Shown piece after piece: positions 1 through 5,458 of a stretch of 6,025 bases of DNA. The DNA comes from Reyranella sp. GTDB taxonomy: Bacteria > Pseudomonadota > Alphaproteobacteria > Reyranellales > Reyranellaceae. Below the pieces are notes generated by a model. The model was not told the DNA's origin. It did no database searches and worked only from the letters and a program-made list of their open reading frames with translations. The stretch lies in assembly GCA_016780605.1 (NCBI GenBank), contig JADHLS010000362.1:1-6025 (forward strand). The letters run 5' to 3'. The first letter of the stretch is position 1; every line of letters starts with the position of its first letter. The position numbers and the translations under genes are program-made.

Positions 1-9
1 GGCCCTGTG

Positions 10-30
10 GCCGCTTCGCTCGGGATGACG
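10..30. repeat. Possible edge of a dispersed intergenic repeat
   Basis: The bases around 12-30 (core CGCTTCGCTCGGGATGACG) read like the short phrase, on the other strand GTCATCCCGAGCGAAGCG, that I remember as common between genes in many GC-rich proteobacterial genomes. Only one partial copy lies here, so the repeat nature cannot be shown from this window. It matters because a GTG start at 7 for the following gene would translate this element, which favours the later ATG at 37. Confidence 0.3.
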
Positions 31-36
31 GGTGAT

Positions 37-1515
37 ATGCAGCCACGTTATCCCTCCCTGTACGAGATCAACACGCGTGTCTGGCTACGCCGCATGTCGC
101 GCGAGGCGGGCAGGCGGATGACGTTGGCGGATATCGACGACGCGACCCTGGACGACATCGCGCGCCGCGGCTTTGACTGGGTGTGGCTGCTAAGCGTGTG
201 GCGGACCGGCGCCGCCGGCCGGGCTCTCTCGCGCGGCAATCCCGTCTGGCGCGCCGAATTCAAGAGCGCGCTGCCCGATCTCTGCGATGACGACATCTGC
301 GGATCGGGGTTTGCGATCTGCGCCTACGAAGTCGACCCGGGGCTCGGTGGAGCAGGGGCCTTGGCCGGATTGCGCGCCCGGCTCGCCGAGCGCGGTCTGC
401 GGCTGATGCTCGACTTCGTGCCCAACCACACGGCGCTCGAGCATCCCTGGGTGGCGAGCCACCCGGAATTCTACGTTGATGGCGATGAGCAGGCGCTGGG
501 TGCGGCGCCCGGGAACTATCGCCGGTGCCCGACCGATCGCGGCGAACGCATCCTGGCTCATGGCCGCGATCCAAACTTCCCTGGCTGGCCCGACACGCTT
601 CAGCTCGACTACGCGAACCCCGCGGTGCAGGCGGCGCAGTCCGCGGAGCTGCTCGCGATAGCCGGCCAGTGCGATGGCGTCCGCTGCGACATGGCCATGC
701 TCCTCCTGCCCGAGATCTTCCAGCGGACCTGGGGACGGGTAGCGTCGCCGTTCTGGCCGGCGGCCATTGCGGCCGTGCGCCGGGCCCATCCCGGGTTCAC
801 GTTCCTCGCCGAGGCCTATTGGGGCCTCGAATGGGAACTGCAACAGCTGGGCTTCGATTATTGCTACGACAAGCGGCTCTACGACCGGCTGCGCGATGGC
901 AATGCCGATGGCGTTCGCTCCCATCTGGCCGCGGGCCTCGACTATCAGGACCGGCTCGCGCGCTTCCTCGAAAATCACGACGAGCCCCGCGCGGCGGCGG
1001 CGTTTGCCTGGCCGCGGCATCAGGCGGCGGCCGTGATCGCCCATCTCACGCCGGGGCTGCGCTTTTTCCATCAGGGCCAGCTTGAAGGGGCGCGCGTGCA
1101 TCTGCCGGTGCATCTCTGTCGCGGACCCGTCGAGGCTCCAGACCAGGATGTCATGGCGTTCTACGAGACGCTGCTCTCGACGCTCCGCTCCGGCGGCTTC
1201 CGCGGTGGTGCCTGGTTGTTGATCCCGCCGAAACCGGCCTGGGATGGCAACCCGACTTGGAGCGACTTCGTCGCCTCTGCCTGGCGCATGGACGGAGCCC
1301 CCGATCACGTCGTCGTCGTCAACTATTCCGATCACCAAGCGCAATGCCGACTGCGTCTGCCGTTCGCCGGCCTCGCTCCCGGCCGATGGCGGCTTGTCGA
1401 CATAATGGGCAGCGAAGTCTACGAGCGCGACGGCGGTGAACTGACCGATCCGGGGCTGTACATCGATCTCGCGGCGTGGCGCTACAACGTCTTCAGGCTG
1501 GAGTCGATCCGCTAA
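37..1515 (+). CDS. GH13 alpha-amylase family glycoside hydrolase/transglycosidase
   Basis: A complete cytoplasmic enzyme of the GH13 clan, 492 residues from the ATG at 37. The four classic GH13 conserved regions are present in order: region I DFVPNH (126-131), region II GVRCDMAM (214-221, nucleophile Asp218), region III FLAEAYW (256-262, acid/base Glu259) and region IV FLENHDEPR (310-318, transition-state stabiliser Asp315). The N-terminus PSLYEINTRVWL is the first barrel strand. The last 70 or so residues (from about 423) look like the usual C-terminal all-beta domain. No signal peptide is visible, so it should act on internal alpha-glucans, trehalose or other alpha-glucosides; the sequence does not say which, and no neighbour gives a substrate. 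In-frame starts at GTG 7 and ATG 25 also exist. I chose 37 because the earlier codons lie in a repeat-like stretch and the fold begins directly after 37. No strong Shine-Dalgarno precedes any of them. The family call is secure; the exact activity is unknown. Confidence 0.93.
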   Translation: MQPRYPSLYEINTRVWLRRMSREAGRRMTLADIDDATLDDIARRGFDWVWLLSVWRTGAAGRALSRGNPVWRAEFKSALPDLCDDDICGSGFAICAYEVDPGLGGAGALAGLRARLAERGLRLMLDFVPNHTALEHPWVASHPEFYVDGDEQALGAAPGNYRRCPTDRGERILAHGRDPNFPGWPDTLQLDYANPAVQAAQSAELLAIAGQCDGVRCDMAMLLLPEIFQRTWGRVASPFWPAAIAAVRRAHPGFTFLAEAYWGLEWELQQLGFDYCYDKRLYDRLRDGNADGVRSHLAAGLDYQDRLARFLENHDEPRAAAAFAWPRHQAAAVIAHLTPGLRFFHQGQLEGARVHLPVHLCRGPVEAPDQDVMAFYETLLSTLRSGGFRGGAWLLIPPKPAWDGNPTWSDFVASAWRMDGAPDHVVVVNYSDHQAQCRLRLPFAGLAPGRWRLVDIMGSEVYERDGGELTDPGLYIDLAAWRYNVFRLESIR

Positions 1516-1550
1516 GAAGATCGCGTCGTTTTTCGGGCAGTCGAAGGGCC

Positions 1551-1606
1551 AAAGGAGGCAGCCGATGCAGATTGATCACTGCCATCGGCGCGATTGGAAA
1601 GTGTAA
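1551..1606 (+). other. Short upstream reading frame with strong SD and hairpin
   Basis: A near-perfect Shine-Dalgarno AAAGGAGG (1551-1558) stands 6 bases before ATG 1565, which opens a 13-codon frame (MQIDHCHRRDWKV) closed by TAA at 1604-1606. The frame is in phase with the membrane-protein gene at 1631 and stops 24 bases before its ATG. GCCGATGCAG (1561-1570) can pair with CTG-C-CATCGGC (1579-1589), giving a 7+3 bp stem with one bulged C over an 8-base loop, so the start codon lies in a hairpin. It may be a regulatory leader peptide, a remnant of a longer N-terminus cut by a stop codon, or chance. Confidence 0.35.
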
Positions 1607-1630
1607 GCTGCCGGAAACGATCGCCGAGCA

Positions 1631-2359
1631 ATGACCACGCGCTCCCTGGAAGGTCGGCCGCGTTGGCTGGCCGCGTTCTTGATGGGCCTGCTGCTGATCC
1701 TGGCCCTGCTGATCGCGTCGTGGCTCCTGCGCGCCTGCGTCCCGGTCGATCCGACGACCAACGTCTCGACGCTCGAAACACCGGCGCCGCCCGCGCCGGA
1801 GCCGGCGCCGGATCCCACCCCCATCATGAAGGCGTCGCTCGACGCCGCCGCGGCCGACGGCAAGAAGCTCGCAGCCGAACTCGCGGCCCTCGAGGCCGAC
1901 ATCAAGAACCGGCTCGCTCACTGCAAGCCGCTCGAAGCCGCCAAGCCGCCCCCGCCCCCGGCGGCTCTGCCGGCTGATCGCTGGGCGCAGAAGGATCTCG
2001 GCATGCTGCAGGGCTGCTGGCGACTCGGCCGCGACACGCAGGGCAATATCGGCCTGGGCGGCCGCACGCAGCGCTGCGAGGTCAAGGCGGGCCGCATTTG
2101 CTTCGGCGGCAACGGCAGCGGCGAGCGGTCGACGACCGCCAACTGTCCCGGAACCGGCACCATCACCTGCCGCGCCCCGATCACCGCGCAGTTCGGCAAT
2201 GACAACACCCTGGGGACGACCCAGCGCGCCGTTCCCTGCAATACCTCTCAGGCGTATTGGAATGGACCGCCCAACGGCCTGACCTGCCGGCGCGTCAACG
2301 ACACCCTGGCGCTCTGCCGCGACAAATTGAACTTCGAGTACGAGTTCCGCCGCGAGTGA
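1631..2359 (+). CDS. Membrane-anchored Cys-rich protein, function unknown
   Basis: A 242-residue protein I cannot name with confidence. A short basic N-terminus (MTTRSLEGRPRW) leads into one long hydrophobic segment (about 13-34), so the rest should face the periplasm. Next come a Pro/Ala-rich linker (51-64), an Ala/Glu/Lys-rich, probably helical coiled-coil stretch (66-97) and a poly-Pro hinge (106-110). The C-terminal domain (about 118-242) opens with LQGCWRLGRD and holds eight cysteines (129, 149, 157, 172, 180, 203, 219, 229), an even number consistent with disulfides. The GCW...C...GxGxR...C...CRAPITAQF...C...TCRRVND..ALCR layout recalls the C-terminal part of SrfA-like proteins; this is from memory and weak. 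Cys36 follows the membrane segment as LRAC, an imperfect lipobox (Arg at -2), so lipidation is possible but unlikely. Its own ribosome site is poor, unlike that of the small frame upstream. It ends 4 bases before the convergent racemase gene. Confidence 0.8.
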   Translation: MTTRSLEGRPRWLAAFLMGLLLILALLIASWLLRACVPVDPTTNVSTLETPAPPAPEPAPDPTPIMKASLDAAAADGKKLAAELAALEADIKNRLAHCKPLEAAKPPPPPAALPADRWAQKDLGMLQGCWRLGRDTQGNIGLGGRTQRCEVKAGRICFGGNGSGERSTTANCPGTGTITCRAPITAQFGNDNTLGTTQRAVPCNTSQAYWNGPPNGLTCRRVNDTLALCRDKLNFEYEFRRE

Positions 2360-2363
2360 CGAC

Positions 2364-3035
2364 TTAAGCCGACCAGCCCAGCCGCGAGCGCCCGATCGCC
2401 ATCGACACCGCGGCCTGGCTGGGCTCGACCACGGGCAGGCCGACATGGCGTTGCAGGCGGTCGCGATAGCGCGCCATGCCGGCGCAGCCCATGACGAGCA
2501 CGTCGGCGCCGTCCTCGTCGCGCAATTCGGCCGCAACCTCGGCCATGCGCGCGAAGGTGCGCGCTTCGTCGGCGAGGTCGACCACGCCGAGCCCGATGGC
2601 GCGATCGCCCGCCATGCGGTCGGCGACTCCCATCTGGCCGACATAGCGCAGATGACGTGGAATCGATTTCCGCAGGATGGAGATGACACCGAAACGCTGG
2701 CCGAGAGTCATCGCCGTCAGGATTCCGCATTCCGCAATGCCGAGCACCGGCTTGGTCGTGATCTCGCGCGCTGCATGCAGGCCGGGATCGGAATAGCAGG
2801 CGATGACGAAGGCCGAGCAGTCGTTGTCGCGCTTCTTCACCATGTCGCCGATCGGCGCCACGACCTGCTCGACATGCGCCTGGCTTTCGATGCCCGGCGG
2901 GCCTTGCTTCAGCGTGACGCACTCGATGGCGGGCCCGCCTTTCATGCGCAGCGGTTCCATCGCCGCGTCGATGCCGCGGGTCACGGCCTCGGTGGAGTTG
3001 GGATTGATGACGAGGATGCGATCGGCGTCGGACAT
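2364..3035 (-). CDS. Asp/Glu/hydantoin racemase family protein
   Basis: A 223-residue cytoplasmic enzyme of the cofactor-independent Asp/Glu/hydantoin racemase family, normal length for hydantoin or allantoin racemases. It opens with the family signature ILVINPNST (7-15) and carries both catalytic-cysteine motifs, VIACYSDPGL (Cys80) and VMGCAGM (Cys184). The two cysteines remove and return a proton at the stereocentre from opposite faces. The C-terminal PVVEPSQAAVSMA matches the usual final strand and helix. The sequence does not separate hydantoin, allantoin and amino-acid racemases, or the related maleate isomerases. I chose ATG 3035. ATG 3047 (four residues longer) and GTG 3044 are alternatives: AGGAG lies only 2 bases before 3047, 5 before 3044 and 14 before 3035. 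The reading frame stays open far upstream, but that part is antisense to the binding-protein gene and is not real coding. It diverges from the importer genes, so its substrate is probably what they bring in. Confidence 0.9.
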   Translation of the reverse strand: MSDADRILVINPNSTEAVTRGIDAAMEPLRMKGGPAIECVTLKQGPPGIESQAHVEQVVAPIGDMVKKRDNDCSAFVIACYSDPGLHAAREITTKPVLGIAECGILTAMTLGQRFGVISILRKSIPRHLRYVGQMGVADRMAGDRAIGLGVVDLADEARTFARMAEVAAELRDEDGADVLVMGCAGMARYRDRLQRHVGLPVVEPSQAAVSMAIGRSRLGWSA

Positions 3036-3057
3036 GGACCGCACCATGGCTCCTAAA

Positions 3058-3086
3058 TTGCCATTCAACAATGCCTGATCTAACGT
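3058..3086 (+). promoter_or_regulatory. Candidate sigma70-type promoter for the importer operon
   Basis: In the 81-base divergent gap between the racemase and binding-protein genes, TTGCCA (3058-3063, five of six to TTGACA) is followed after 17 bases by TAACGT (3081-3086). The latter matches TATAAT only at the three most conserved positions. It would leave a leader of about 25 bases ahead of ATG 3117. No convincing operator palindrome or riboswitch fits here, and I found no good counterpart for the racemase on the other strand. Weak, motif-only evidence. Confidence 0.3.
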
Positions 3087-3104
3087 CGCCGCTTGGGGAT
3101 TGCT

Positions 3105-3113
3105 GGAAGGGAG
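3105..3113 (+). promoter_or_regulatory. Ribosome binding site of the binding-protein gene
   Basis: The purine run GGAAGGGAG lies 3 bases before ATG 3117, with its GGAAGG core 6 bases away. It decides the start. The frame is open from ATG 3093, but that codon has no such site and would put eight polar residues before the signal peptide. Confidence 0.65.
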
Positions 3114-3116
3114 TCT

Positions 3117-3971
3117 ATGAAAATGATGACACGGCGCCTGGCTGCGATCGCGGTCGCGGCCCTTTTGTGCGTGGGTCCCGCAGCGGCACAGGACAAGCAG
3201 CCGCCGCTGCGCACCGGCGTCGACGGCACCTTCGCGCCGCACGCCATGCCCAAGCTGGGCGGCGGCACCGAGGGTTTCCAGATCGACGTGTTCACCGAGG
3301 CCGCCAAGCGCATGAAGCGCGACATCACCATCGATTCGGTGAGCTTCTCGACCCTGATCCCGGGGATGCAGGCCGGCCGCTACGACTTCATCGCCGCGCC
3401 CACGACGGTGACCAAGGAGCGGGCCGAGAACATGCTGTTCACGGCGGGCTATCTCTGGACCGCCTATCAGTTCGGCATCAAGAAGGGCACGCCGCCGATC
3501 AAGAGCTGGGAAGACCTCAAGGGCAAGTCGGTATCGGTGAACAAGGGCACGCCCTACGAGAAGCTCGCCAAGGAGATGGGCGAGAAGTACGGCTTCACCG
3601 TGCAGGTCTACGACACGCAGCCGGACGCCACGCAGGCCGTGCTGTCGGGACGCGCCTACGCGACGCTGGGCGGCAACACCACCATCGTCTATGCCGCGAC
3701 CAAGAACCCGCAGTTCGTCGCCGACCTCGAGCTCAAGGACACGCGCGCCCACTGGGCCGCGCCGGTGCCCAAGAACAATCCCAAGCTTCGTGCCGAACTG
3801 CAGGACGCGCTCGACTGCATGAAGAAGGACGGCACCATGGCCAAGCTCTATGAGAAATGGTTCAACAAGAAGCCGGAGCCGGACGACCTCGCCGTGGTGA
3901 TCACGCCGGGCTACGGCGTGCCGGACATGCCGGGCTACGATCCGACGCCGCACGAGCTGAAGTGTGGTTGA
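3117..3971 (+). CDS. Periplasmic solute-binding protein of a PAAT-type ABC importer
   Basis: A 284-residue extracellular solute-binding protein, family 3 (SBP_bac_3, HisJ/GlnH fold). A Sec signal peptide (MKMMTRR, hydrophobic core 8-20, cleavage after PAAA near residue 24) exports it. Family landmarks are GVDGTFAPHA (34-43), EGFQIDVFTEAAKRM (52-66), LIPGMQAGRYDFIAAPTTVTKER (80-102) and the DLKGKSVSVNKGT hinge strand (133-145). Arg102 corresponds to the Arg that binds the ligand alpha-carboxylate. The loop that in HisJ and GlnH reads GRxDAxxxD is GRAYATLGGN (178-187), so the Asp that normally binds the alpha-ammonium (HisJ Asp161) is a Gly here and the earlier Asp is a Tyr. The ligand may therefore not be a plain alpha-amino acid. 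A tail of about 30 residues rich in Pro, Gly and Tyr follows the last helix. The mature protein has only two cysteines, 234 and 283, which could tie the tail down. It is the first gene of the operon; its last 8 bases overlap the ATPase gene. Confidence 0.93.
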   Translation: MKMMTRRLAAIAVAALLCVGPAAAQDKQPPLRTGVDGTFAPHAMPKLGGGTEGFQIDVFTEAAKRMKRDITIDSVSFSTLIPGMQAGRYDFIAAPTTVTKERAENMLFTAGYLWTAYQFGIKKGTPPIKSWEDLKGKSVSVNKGTPYEKLAKEMGEKYGFTVQVYDTQPDATQAVLSGRAYATLGGNTTIVYAATKNPQFVADLELKDTRAHWAAPVPKNNPKLRAELQDALDCMKKDGTMAKLYEKWFNKKPEPDDLAVVITPGYGVPDMPGYDPTPHELKCG

Positions 3972-4704
3972 TCCGATTGTCGCCGCGCGCGGCATTCATA
4001 AGCACTTTGGCCATCTTCATGTCCTGAAGGGCGTCGATCTCGAGGTGGCCGAGCGCGAGTTGGTGTTCGTGATCGGCCCCTCGGGCTCGGGCAAGTCGAC
4101 GCTGTTGCGCTGCCTCAACCGGCTGGAGGAGCCGTCCGCGGGCTCGGTCGTGGTCGACGGCATCGACATGCTCGATCCGCGGACCGACATCAACCATGCC
4201 CGCCAGCGCATCGGCATGGTGTTCCAGTCCTTCAACCTCTACCCGCACATGACGGCGCTCGGCAACGTGACGCTGGCGCTGCGCAAGGTGGTGGGCAAGT
4301 CGCGCGCCGAGGCCGATGCGCTCGGCATGGCGGCCCTCGAGCGTGTCGGGCTGGCCGACCGCGCCGGGCACACGCCGGGACAGCTGTCCGGCGGCCAGCA
4401 GCAGCGTGTCGCCATCGCCCGCGCGATCGCGCTCGAGCCCAGGGTGATGCTGTTCGACGAGCCGACCTCGGCGCTCGACCCGGAGCTAGTCGGATCGGTG
4501 CTCGAGGTCATGCGCGACCTGCGCCAGAGCGGCATGACCATGATCGTGGTCAGCCACGAGATGGGTTTTGCCCGCAATGCCGCCGACCGCGTCGTGTTCA
4601 TGGACCACGGCCTGATCGTGGAGCAGGGGCCGCCCGCCGCGATCTTCGAGAGCCCGACCCAGGAGCGCACCCGCGCCTTCATCGGGCAGATCCAAAGGCA
4701 CTGA
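3964..4704 (+). CDS. ATP-binding protein of a PAAT-type ABC importer
   Basis: A 246-residue nucleotide-binding subunit, typical in length for GlnQ/HisP proteins, which sits on the inner face of the membrane and powers uptake by ATP hydrolysis. All motifs are intact: Walker A GPSGSGKST (38-46), Q-loop VFQSFNLYPHMT (86-97, Gln88), ABC signature LSGGQQQR (141-148), Walker B VMLFDEP (161-167, Asp165 and catalytic Glu166), D-loop SALD (169-172) and H-loop VVSHEM (195-200, His198). The NLYPHMT and EQGPPAAIFESPTQERTRAF (220-239) stretches are characteristic of amino-acid importers of this class. The start is GTG 3964, which overlaps the end of the binding-protein gene by 8 bases, so translation is probably coupled; the fold begins within ten residues of this codon. 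Downstream, a 73-base gap with a large inverted repeat separates it from its permease, unlike the overlapping junctions elsewhere in the operon. Confidence 0.96.
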   Translation: MVDPIVAARGIHKHFGHLHVLKGVDLEVAERELVFVIGPSGSGKSTLLRCLNRLEEPSAGSVVVDGIDMLDPRTDINHARQRIGMVFQSFNLYPHMTALGNVTLALRKVVGKSRAEADALGMAALERVGLADRAGHTPGQLSGGQQQRVAIARAIALEPRVMLFDEPTSALDPELVGSVLEVMRDLRQSGMTMIVVSHEMGFARNAADRVVFMDHGLIVEQGPPAAIFESPTQERTRAFIGQIQRH

Positions 4705-4718
4705 TCATGCTTTCAAGC

Positions 4719-4777
4719 GGAGCGCGGACCTCCAGGTCCGCTCATGATCATGATGCGGACCTGGAGGTCCGCGCTCC
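4719..4777. repeat. Perfect nested inverted repeat, REPIN/BIME-like
   Basis: A 23-bp arm at 4719-4741 (begins GGAGCGCGGACC) is repeated as its exact reverse complement at 4755-4777. The spacer is 13 bases, of which 4742-4753 (TCATGATCATGA) is itself a palindrome. Each arm also contains its own hairpin, GCGGACCT-CC-AGGTCCGC (4724-4741) and GCGGACCT-GG-AGGTCCGC (4755-4772), so the RNA can form one long stem or two short ones. Two inverted REP-like units around a short spacer is the layout of REP doublets (REPINs, BIMEs), which spread with the help of RAYT transposases. No T-run follows, so it is not an ordinary intrinsic terminator, though it may protect the upstream mRNA from 3' decay. The arms look like a dispersed repeat I associate with alphaproteobacteria, unverified. 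The structure is certain; the class is inferred. Confidence 0.8.
4763..4768 (+). promoter_or_regulatory. Shine-Dalgarno of permease 1, buried in the repeat stem
   Basis: GGAGGT lies 9 bases before ATG 4778 and is a perfect anti-16S match. It sits wholly inside the right arm of the inverted repeat, and its pairing partner ACCTCC is in the left arm (4728-4733). In the folded RNA the site would be hidden, so permease translation may depend on ribosomes opening the stem. Confidence 0.6.
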
Positions 4778-5458
4778 ATGAGCACCTGGGACCGCTTCGT
4801 CGAGACCTTCTTCAACGCCAAGGTCATGCTGAAGTACTACCCGGACATCCTGTCCGGCGTGGTCGTCACCATCGAGCTTGCCGTGCTGATCATCGTCAGC
4901 GGCCTTTTAGCCGGCTTGGCGCTGGCGCTGTTGCGCGCGCTCGGCATCCGGCCGCTGAACTGGCTGATCATCTTCGTCGTCGACCTGTTCCGCTCGCTGC
5001 CGCCGCTGGTCATCATCGTGCTGATCTATTTCGGTCTGCCGGCAGCCGACATATCGCCTTCGGGCTTCGTCTCGACCTGGCTGTCGCTCGCCTTCGTGCT
5101 GATGGCCTTCTCCGAGGAGATCTTCTGGGCCGGCATCACTTCCATTCCCAGGGGACAGTGGGAGGCGTCACGTTCGACCGGCCTCAGCTTTGGCCAGACC
5201 CTGATCAATGTCATCTTGCCGCAGGCCTTTCGCCTCACCATCCCGCCGCTCACCAACCGCACCATCGCCATCACCAAGGGCACCGCGCTGGGCACTGTCG
5301 TCGCCGTCTCCGAGATCCTGGGCCAGGCGAGCTCGGCCATGTCCAATTCCTACAATCCCTCGCCGCTCATGATGGGGGCGGCGGCCTACGTCGTGCTGTT
5401 CCTGCCCGTCGTCGTCGCCGCACGCTGGATCGAGACCAGGTTCGCGTGGAAGCGATGA
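4778..5458 (+). CDS. Permease subunit 1 of a PAAT-type ABC importer
   Basis: A 226-residue inner-membrane permease of the HisM/HisQ type that forms half of the channel. Hydrophobic segments lie at about 25-54, 60-87, 97-120 and 200-216, with a shorter one near 168-182. The EAA cytoplasmic loop that docks on the ATPase runs 129-150 (EASRSTGLSFGQTLINVILPQA), with the conserved Gly135 and the final LP (147-148). RSLPPLVIIVLIYFGLP (72-88) is the usual family signature. The N-terminus WDRFVETFFNAKVMLKYYPDILSG is standard for this class, so ATG 4778 fits; ATG 4826 would remove part of it. The start lies directly after the inverted repeat that holds its ribosome site. The gene ends in an ATGA overlap with permease 2, so the two are probably made in equal amounts. 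Confidence 0.94.
   Translation: MSTWDRFVETFFNAKVMLKYYPDILSGVVVTIELAVLIIVSGLLAGLALALLRALGIRPLNWLIIFVVDLFRSLPPLVIIVLIYFGLPAADISPSGFVSTWLSLAFVLMAFSEEIFWAGITSIPRGQWEASRSTGLSFGQTLINVILPQAFRLTIPPLTNRTIAITKGTALGTVVAVSEILGQASSAMSNSYNPSPLMMGAAAYVVLFLPVVVAARWIETRFAWKR

Larger units (their letters stand above)
4707..4781 (+). other. Short frame through the inverted repeat, coupled to permease 1
   Basis: ATG 4707 opens a 24-codon frame (begins MLSSGARTS, ends EVRAP) through the whole inverted repeat. Its TGA at 4779-4781 overlaps the permease ATG 4778 as ATGA. AAAGG (4694-4698) stands 8 bases before this ATG, a usable ribosome site, and the ATPase stop is 2 bases before it. The product is just a translated repeat and probably has no function as a protein. 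Its translation could open the hairpin and bring ribosomes to the permease start. ATG 4707 may be the former permease start codon. Confidence 0.35.

Noticed and set aside
190..1344. A 384-codon open frame on the minus strand
   Set aside because: It is antisense to the GH13 gene, which carries all four conserved regions, and has no recognisable motif.
1505..1533. CGATC/GATCG stem followed by five T, considered as a terminator of the GH13 gene
   Set aside because: The stem is only 5 bp, overlaps the coding end, and is separated from the T-run by several bases.
2375..2425. Inverted repeat (7+5 bp with a 5-base bulge) near the convergent gene ends, considered as a bidirectional terminator
   Set aside because: It lies inside the racemase coding region, has a 22-base loop and no T-run on either strand.
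2445..3056. A 203-codon open frame on the plus strand, rich in His, Asp, Ala and Arg
   Set aside because: It lies antisense to the racemase gene, whose motifs are unmistakable, and its composition is typical of a reverse-strand shadow in GC-rich DNA.
3057..3072. ATTG...CAAT in the divergent gap, considered as an operator
   Set aside because: The arms are only 4 bases, which is expected by chance.
3159..3195. Lipoprotein signal at Cys18 of the binding protein
   Set aside because: The residue before the Cys is Leu, not Gly, Ala or Ser, and a good signal peptidase I site (PAAA) follows at about residue 24.
3048..3995. Upstream extension of the racemase frame to 543 codons
   Set aside because: The extra part is antisense to the binding-protein gene and has no recognisable domain; the family fold starts at the NPNST motif just after 3035.
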